Position numbers and translations under genes: made by a program. From NCBI RefSeq assembly GCF_014451325.2, contig NZ_JACSCH020000002.1, forward strand, positions 186,001-250,000: a DNA stretch of 64,000 bases. Reading direction: 5' to 3'. This document shows, piece after piece, positions 59,625 through 64,000 of the stretch. Position 1 is the first letter of the stretch. Every line of letters begins with the position of its first letter. The notes beneath the pieces were generated by a model, which saw nothing but the letters and a program-made list of their open reading frames with translations, did not search any database and was not told where the DNA came from. The stretch comes from Streptomyces sp. CB02980 (GTDB lineage Bacteria > Actinomycetota > Actinomycetes > Streptomycetales > Streptomycetaceae).

Positions 59625-61237
59625 TTCTTCGTCGCTCCGGCGTTCTTCGGCTTCCAGCTCTCGACGTTCCACCACGGGCCGGAGGCGAGACCGTGGTCGT
59701 GCGGCTCGGTCTGGGTGCTCGGCCCGTCCCAGTCGTCGTTGACGACGTAGAGGTGGTCGATGTGGGTGAGGAAGGTGTAGCCGGGGTTCTTCACCAGTTC
59801 GCGCTGGACGGTGTCGTACGCGGCGCGGCGCTTGGTGAGGTCGTTCGTGCGGCGGCCCTCGTCGAGGGCGCGGTCGACGGCCTCGTTGTCGTACCAGGCC
59901 ATGTTGTTGAAGCCGTCGCCGGCGAGGCTCGACTTCAGGAGCAGGTACTGGTCGAAGTCGGGGTCGCCGGGCGCACCGCCGCCCGCGAGGACGGCGTCGG
60001 TCTTCATCCGGGGCTCGATGACCTCCCAGGTGCCGGCCTGGGCGGCGATGTCGATGCCGGCCTTCTTGGCGTCGGAGACGTACGCGAGGGCGTGGTCCTG
60101 GCGGAGCTTGTCGCCGGAGAGGTACCAGAGCGGGAAGGCGGCGCGAACGCCGTTCTTGACGCGGATGCCGTCGGCGCCGGGCTTCCAGCCCGCCTCGTCG
60201 AGGATCTTCTGCGCGCCGGCGAGGTCGTGGCGGCGCTCGGTGCCCTTCGCGAACCAGGGGCTGTCGGTGGGGACGGGCCCGTAGGCGGGCTTTCCGGCTC
60301 CTTCGAGGATCTTGTCGACCATGACCTGGCGGTCGACGGCGATGTCGAGGGCACGGCGGACGTCGGTGTCGCCGGCGACCTTGTTGTGGGTGGGCAGGGT
60401 GACCGTGCGGTAGTCGTACGTCTTCGCCTGCCAGGTCCTCTTCGCCTTGTCGCCCTTGAATCCGGCGGCGAGGTTCGGCGGCAGGACGGCGCCGTCGAGG
60501 TCGCCGGCGCGGAGCCGGGTGGCGCGGACGTCGTCGTCCTTGATGATCGCCATGGTGAACTTCTTCACCGCGGGCGCGCCGTTCCAGTAGGTCGGGTTGG
60601 CCTTGAAGCTGAGCTTCTCGCCCTTGGACCAGCCGGTGAGGACGTACGGGCCGGTGCCGATCGGCTTGGTGGTGAAGGCGCCGGTGTTGACGTCCTGCTT
60701 CGCCGCGACGTGCTCGGGGGCGATGGCGTGGACGGTGCGCTCGGCGAAGGGCGCGTAGGGGTACTTCAGGTGGAAGACGACGGTGTCGTCGCCGACCGCC
60801 TCGACGCTCTTGAGGGCGTCGAGCTCGGTGCGCGAGGCGTTGTTCGTCTTCGGGTCGAGGATCGTCCGGTAGGTGAAGACGACGTCCTTGGCCGTGAACG
60901 GGGCGCCGTCGCTGAAGGTGACCCCGTCGCGGAGGGCGTACGTGTAGGTGAGCCCGCCGTCGGCGATGTCCGGCAGCTTGGTGGCGAGCGCCGGCTTCAG
61001 CTTCATGTCGGCGTCGAAGGCGAGGAGCCCGTCGAAGATCTTGGAGTTGCCGTCCTTGCCGTAGCCGAGGAGGGGGCTGAGGGTCTCGGGCTCGTAGGCG
61101 ATGCCGACGACCGCGGAATCCTTGGGTCCGCCGGAGGCCCCGGTGGTGGAACCGGGGTTCGTGCAGGCCGCCGCGGTGAGGGCCGTGGCCCCCGCGAGCG
61201 TCGCGGCGGCCGTGCCGCGGAGGAATCGGGCGGTCAT
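59621..61237 (-). CDS. nikA: Nickel/peptide-binding lipoprotein (NikA-like)
   Basis: 538 residues from the ATG at 61237. The signal peptide ends in a lipobox, TAAAC at about residue 25. The body is a family 5 extracellular solute-binding protein: VVGIAYEPETLSPLLGYGKDGNSKIFDGLLAFDADMKLKPALATKLP, TYTYALRDGVTFSDGAPFTAKDVVFTYRTILDP, GTGPYVLTGWSKGEKLSFKANPTYWNG. This fold binds peptides or metal chelates. Two facts favour nickel: the five-gene order matches NikABCDE of S. coelicolor, and TTGCGA-N5-TTGCAA, a Nur-type box, sits 34 bp upstream. If right, expression falls when nickel is plentiful. Confidence 0.88.
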   Translation of the reverse strand: MTARFLRGTAAATLAGATALTAAACTNPGSTTGASGGPKDSAVVGIAYEPETLSPLLGYGKDGNSKIFDGLLAFDADMKLKPALATKLPDIADGGLTYTYALRDGVTFSDGAPFTAKDVVFTYRTILDPKTNNASRTELDALKSVEAVGDDTVVFHLKYPYAPFAERTVHAIAPEHVAAKQDVNTGAFTTKPIGTGPYVLTGWSKGEKLSFKANPTYWNGAPAVKKFTMAIIKDDDVRATRLRAGDLDGAVLPPNLAAGFKGDKAKRTWQAKTYDYRTVTLPTHNKVAGDTDVRRALDIAVDRQVMVDKILEGAGKPAYGPVPTDSPWFAKGTERRHDLAGAQKILDEAGWKPGADGIRVKNGVRAAFPLWYLSGDKLRQDHALAYVSDAKKAGIDIAAQAGTWEVIEPRMKTDAVLAGGGAPGDPDFDQYLLLKSSLAGDGFNNMAWYDNEAVDRALDEGRRTNDLTKRRAAYDTVQRELVKNPGYTFLTHIDHLYVVNDDWDGPSTQTEPHDHGLASGPWWNVESWKPKNAGATKK

Positions 61238-61270
61238 CGTGTCCACACCCCTTTTGGAGATCAACTGTTA

Positions 61271-61287
61271 TTGCGAACGGCTTGCAA
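61271..61287. promoter_or_regulatory. Nur-type nickel box
   Basis: TTGCGA-ACGGC-TTGCAA matches the 6-5-6 Nur consensus recalled from S. coelicolor (tTGCaa-N5-ttGCAA) with one changed base pair. It is embedded in an unusually AT-rich stretch that must hold the nikA promoter. Confidence 0.72.
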
Positions 61288-61319
61288 TTAAACAGTATGT
61301 AAAGGGGTGTGGACGCGGC

Positions 61320-61337
61320 GGCCCCTTACAAGGGGCC
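61320..61337 (-). terminator. Hairpin downstream of acyl-CoA dehydrogenase operon
   Basis: GGCCCCTT (61320-61327) and AAGGGGCC (61330-61337) are complementary, with inner pairs opening for a loop. It is 33 bp past the stop of the last acyl-CoA dehydrogenase gene and upstream of the nik promoter. Confidence 0.55.
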
Positions 61338-61370
61338 ATCAGGCCGGCCGGGAGGGCGGCACCGTGTCGG

Positions 61371-62477
61371 CTAGGACGGCGCCGCCAGGCCGACCAGGGC
61401 GGCGATCGCGTCCTGGTGCCGGCCCGTGGAACCGAGCGCGATCTGGTCCGACTTGGCCCGCTTGAGCGCCAGGTGCGCCGGGTGCTCCCAGGTCATCCCG
61501 ATGCCGCCGTGCAGCTGTACGCACTCCTCGGCCGCCCTGACGGCGACCTTGGAGCAGTACGCCTGCGCCACGGCCACGATCAGCGGGGCGTCCGCGCTGC
61601 CGGTGGCGAGGGCGTCGGCGGCGGCGCGGGCCGCCGCGCGGGCCCCGACCAGGTCCAGCCAGAGCTGGGCCATGCGGTGCTTGAGGGCCTGGAAGGAGCC
61701 GACCGGCCGGTTGAACTGGTGGCGCTCGCGGGTGTACCGGACGGTCTCCTCCAGGCACCACTCGGCGAGGCCGAGCTGCTCCGAGGCGAGGAGTCCGGCC
61801 CCGGCGAGCAGCCCGCGCCGGACGGCCGCGCGGGCCGCGTCGGGGCCGGCGAGCCGGGCGCCGCTCCCGGCGCCGGGGGTGACCGTGCCCAGGGGGCGCG
61901 TGAGGTCGAGCGGGGTCTGCGGCTCGACGGTCGCCTCGTCGGCGGGTACGGCGTACAGACCGTCGGCCCGCAGGACGAGGAACACGTCGGCGGCGCCGGC
62001 GTCGGCGACGGCCGCGACCGGCCCGTCGAGCGGGAGCTCGGCGTCGGGCGCCGTCGACAGCGGCACGGCGAGGGCCGCGACCGTGCGGCCGCCCGCCAGC
62101 TCCGCGAGGAGTCCGGCCGCCGCGTCGCTCTCGCCCTCCAGGGCGAGCAGGGTCTCGGTGGCCACCACCGCGCTCGTGAGGTAGGGCAGCGGGGTCACCG
62201 CGCGGCCCAGCTCCTCCAGGACGACGGCGGCCTCGCGGTGGCTCGCGCCCTGGCCGCCGAGCTTCTCCGGGACGAGGAGTCCGGCGACGCCGATGTCGCC
62301 CGCGAGGGACTTCCACAGGCCGGGGACGTAGGGGCTGTCCGTCTCGATCCGGCCGAGGAGGGTCTGGTGGCCGGCCCGGTCGGCGAGCAGGGCGCGGACG
62401 GCGGCCCGCAGGTCGTCCTCGGTCTCGGAGTAGAGGAGGTCGAGCGGCTGTTCCGTCGGTTCTGACGATTCCGTCAT
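61371..62477 (-). CDS. Acyl-CoA dehydrogenase (short, second subunit)
   Basis: 368 residues from the ATG at 62477, overlapping the upstream stop by 4 bp. The acyl-CoA dehydrogenase fold: N-terminal helices (DLRAAVRALLADRA...), GVAGLLVPEKLGGQGASHREAAVVLEELGRAVTPLPYL, then the C-terminal RYTRERHQFNRPVGSFQALKHRMAQLWLDLVGARAAARAA and CVQLHGGIGMTWEHPAHLALKRAKS. The middle beta-domain is shortened and poorly conserved, with no clear FAD-binding YxItGxK motif. It probably pairs with the neighbouring full dehydrogenase as a heteromer, as seen in steroid and branched-acid catabolic FadE pairs. Confidence 0.9.
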   Translation of the reverse strand: MTESSEPTEQPLDLLYSETEDDLRAAVRALLADRAGHQTLLGRIETDSPYVPGLWKSLAGDIGVAGLLVPEKLGGQGASHREAAVVLEELGRAVTPLPYLTSAVVATETLLALEGESDAAAGLLAELAGGRTVAALAVPLSTAPDAELPLDGPVAAVADAGAADVFLVLRADGLYAVPADEATVEPQTPLDLTRPLGTVTPGAGSGARLAGPDAARAAVRRGLLAGAGLLASEQLGLAEWCLEETVRYTRERHQFNRPVGSFQALKHRMAQLWLDLVGARAAARAAADALATGSADAPLIVAVAQAYCSKVAVRAAEECVQLHGGIGMTWEHPAHLALKRAKSDQIALGSTGRHQDAIAALVGLAAPS

Positions 62478-63655
62478 CGGGCGAGGTCCTTCCAGGCGAC
62501 GTCCTTGTCGTTGCGGGGCTCGGGCGGCAGGCCCAGGACCCGCTCGGCGACGATGTTGAGCAGCACCTCGCTGGTGCCGCCCTCGATCGAGTTGCCCTTG
62601 GACCGCAGATAGCGGTACCCGGCGTCGCGGCCGGTGAAGTCGACGAGGTCGGGGCGGCGCATCTCCCACTCCCCGTACAACAGGCCCTCGTCGCCGAGCA
62701 GTTCGACCTCCAGGCCGCTGATGGCCTGGTTGAGGCGGGCGAACGCGAGCTTCATGGCGCTGCCCTCGGGGCCGGGGCGGCCCGCGACGAGCTGCTGGCG
62801 GAGCCGCTCCCCGGCGAGCCGGGCGACCTCGGCGTCGACCCAGTGGTCGAGGAGGCGCCGGTGCAGGTCGTGGGTGCGCAGCTCGGGGCGCTCGCGCCAG
62901 GTCGTGGCGACCTTCCCGATCATGCCGCCCTCGCGGGGGATACGGGCTCCGCCGATGGAGACCCGCTCGTTCATGAGGGTGGTCTGGGCGACCCGCCAGC
63001 CGTCACCGACGTCGCCGAGGCGGTGGGCGTCGGGGATGCGGACGCCGGTGAGGAAGACCTCGTTGAACTCGGCCTCGCCGGTGATCTGGCGCAGCGGCCG
63101 GACCTCGACGCCGGGGTCGGTCATGTCGCAGACGAAGTAGGTGATGCCCCGGTGCTTGGGTGCGTCCGGGTCGGTGCGGGCGATGAGGATGGCCCAGCGT
63201 GCCGTGTGGGCGCTGGAGGTCCACACCTTCTGCCCGTCCACCACCCAGTCCTCGCCGTCGCGGACCGCCCTGGTGGCGAGCGCGGCGAGGTCGGATCCGG
63301 CACCGGGCTCGCTGAACAGCTGGCACCAGACCTCCTCGCCGGCCCACAGCGGACGGAGGAAGCGCCGCTTGACCTCGTCGGTGCCGTGGGCGAGGACGGT
63401 GGGGGCCGCCATGCCGAGGCCGATGCCGATCTTGCGCGGGTCGTTGTCGGGGGCTCCGGCGGCGGCGAGTTCGGCGTCGACGACGGCCTGGAGCGCGCGG
63501 GGGGCGTCGAGTCCGCCGAGTCCGACGGGGTAGTGCACCCAGGCGAGGCCGGCGTCGAAGCGGGCGCGCAGGAAGTCGGTGCGGTCGGTGGTGGCGGGCG
63601 GGTGCTCGTCCAGCAGCTTCCTGGTGCGGACGAGGAGTTCCTCGGCGTCGGTCAT
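62474..63655 (-). CDS. Acyl-CoA dehydrogenase (FAD-binding subunit)
   Basis: 393 residues from the ATG at 63655, overlapping the upstream gene by 4 bp. All domains are recognisable: WVHYPVGLGGLDAPRALQAVVDAELAAAG, the FAD/substrate motif WCQLFSEPGAGSDLAALATRAVRDGEDWVVDGQKVWTSSAHTARWAILIARTD (about 110-160), and the C-terminal helices ending YRYLRSKGNSIEGGTSEVLLNIVAERVLGLPPEPR. It oxidises an acyl-CoA at the alpha-beta bond; the substrate is unknown. Overlapping starts and stops tie it to the short dehydrogenase downstream and the quinone-reductase-like gene upstream. Confidence 0.94.
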   Translation of the reverse strand: MTDAEELLVRTRKLLDEHPPATTDRTDFLRARFDAGLAWVHYPVGLGGLDAPRALQAVVDAELAAAGAPDNDPRKIGIGLGMAAPTVLAHGTDEVKRRFLRPLWAGEEVWCQLFSEPGAGSDLAALATRAVRDGEDWVVDGQKVWTSSAHTARWAILIARTDPDAPKHRGITYFVCDMTDPGVEVRPLRQITGEAEFNEVFLTGVRIPDAHRLGDVGDGWRVAQTTLMNERVSIGGARIPREGGMIGKVATTWRERPELRTHDLHRRLLDHWVDAEVARLAGERLRQQLVAGRPGPEGSAMKLAFARLNQAISGLEVELLGDEGLLYGEWEMRRPDLVDFTGRDAGYRYLRSKGNSIEGGTSEVLLNIVAERVLGLPPEPRNDKDVAWKDLAR

Positions 63656-64000
63656 GCGTGGGCTCCTTCCGGGAGGACGACCAGGCGGCCGGTGGTGGTG
63701 CCGTCGGCGACGCGCTGGACGGCGTCCGCCGCGCCCGCGAAGGGGACGCGTTCGCCGATGAGGGGCTTGATGAGGCCCTTGGCCGCGTAGGCCGTGAGGG
63801 TCTCGTGGCAGCGGCCGATCGAGGCCGGGTCCTTCGCCGCGTAGAGGCCCCAGTGGAGGCCGAGGACCGAGTAGTTCTTCACCAGGGCGTGGTTGAGGGC
63901 GGGCGCCGGGACCGTACCGCTCGCGAAGCCGACGATCACGATCCGGCCCTCGAAGGCGACGCACTTCGCGGACTGCTGGTAGGCCTCGCCGCCGACGGGG
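63652..64000 (-). CDS. MDR-family quinone oxidoreductase-like protein, N-terminus outside window
   Basis: The last 115 or so residues of a medium-chain dehydrogenase/reductase are visible: VAFEGRIVIVGFASGTVPAPALNHALVKNYSVLGLHWGLYA ... LTAYAAKGLIKPLIGERVPFAGAADAVQRVADGTTTGRLVVLPEG, the C-terminal end typical of NADPH:quinone oxidoreductase/zeta-crystallin-type enzymes. The rest lies to the right of the window. Its stop overlaps the start of the acyl-CoA dehydrogenase gene (ATGA), so it is in the same operon. Confidence 0.9.
   Translation of the reverse strand, partial: PVGGEAYQQSAKCVAFEGRIVIVGFASGTVPAPALNHALVKNYSVLGLHWGLYAAKDPASIGRCHETLTAYAAKGLIKPLIGERVPFAGAADAVQRVADGTTTGRLVVLPEGAHA

Overview
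The window is chromosomal DNA of a high-GC filamentous actinomycete, almost certainly a Streptomyces or close relative. Signs are the very strong G/C bias at third codon positions, frequent GTG and TTG starts, purine-rich ribosome-binding sites, many secreted hydrolases and one-component regulators, a single in-frame TTA (bldA-type) codon, CebR-like operators and a Nur-type nickel box. It is metabolic and regulatory territory rather than a phage, plasmid or classical biosynthetic cluster: no transposase, integrase, CRISPR array or PKS/NRPS gene was found.

Layout. 1-3.9 kb: two unrecognised minus-strand genes (the first runs off the window) with a degenerate tRNA-Pro-like gene 3 bp upstream of the second. 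4-13.1 kb: a beta-glucan utilisation locus made of a LacI/CebR-type regulator, a secreted GH81 endo-beta-1,3-glucanase, a sugar ABC importer (lipoprotein plus two permeases) and a GH1 beta-glucosidase, tied together by three GAGCGCTC-type palindromes. 13.1-22 kb: lipoproteins, a streptogrisin-like protease with its LysR neighbour, a GPP34 protein, an ATP-grasp-like protein, a stand-alone HflX N-terminal domain, two overlapping marR genes and a 25-bp repeat array. 22-27.2 kb: tetR/amidohydrolase and merR/tandem-hydrolase divergent pairs.

27.4-34.4 kb is the most unusual part. A GntR/UTRA regulator precedes a tight operon of an AprB-like 2[4Fe-4S] ferredoxin, a sulfonate-type substrate-binding lipoprotein with a NosL-like C-terminal domain, its permease and ATPase, and an AprA-like flavoprotein fused to HEAT repeats. 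This looks like an uptake-plus-redox system for an unidentified, perhaps sulfur-containing, compound. 34.4-43.2 kb: GNAT, VOC, an MFS pump with divergent marR, a large secreted alpha-amylase with two CBM25-like modules, and a DUF1304-tetR operon under two phased palindromes. 43.4-55.4 kb: subtilase, AurF-like diiron oxygenase with its ferredoxin/FAD reductase, an orphan LysR effector domain divergent from DUF5997, universal stress protein, Nudix, FGE-like and VOC proteins, and a secreted propeller-like protein.

55.5-61.3 kb (minus strand) is a five-gene transporter matching NikABCDE, preceded by a TTGCGA-N5-TTGCAA Nur-type box. 61.4-64 kb is an overlapping minus-strand operon of two acyl-CoA dehydrogenases and a quinone-reductase-like MDR protein that runs off the right edge. 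All assignments come from reading the sequence and recalled family signatures; no database search was run.
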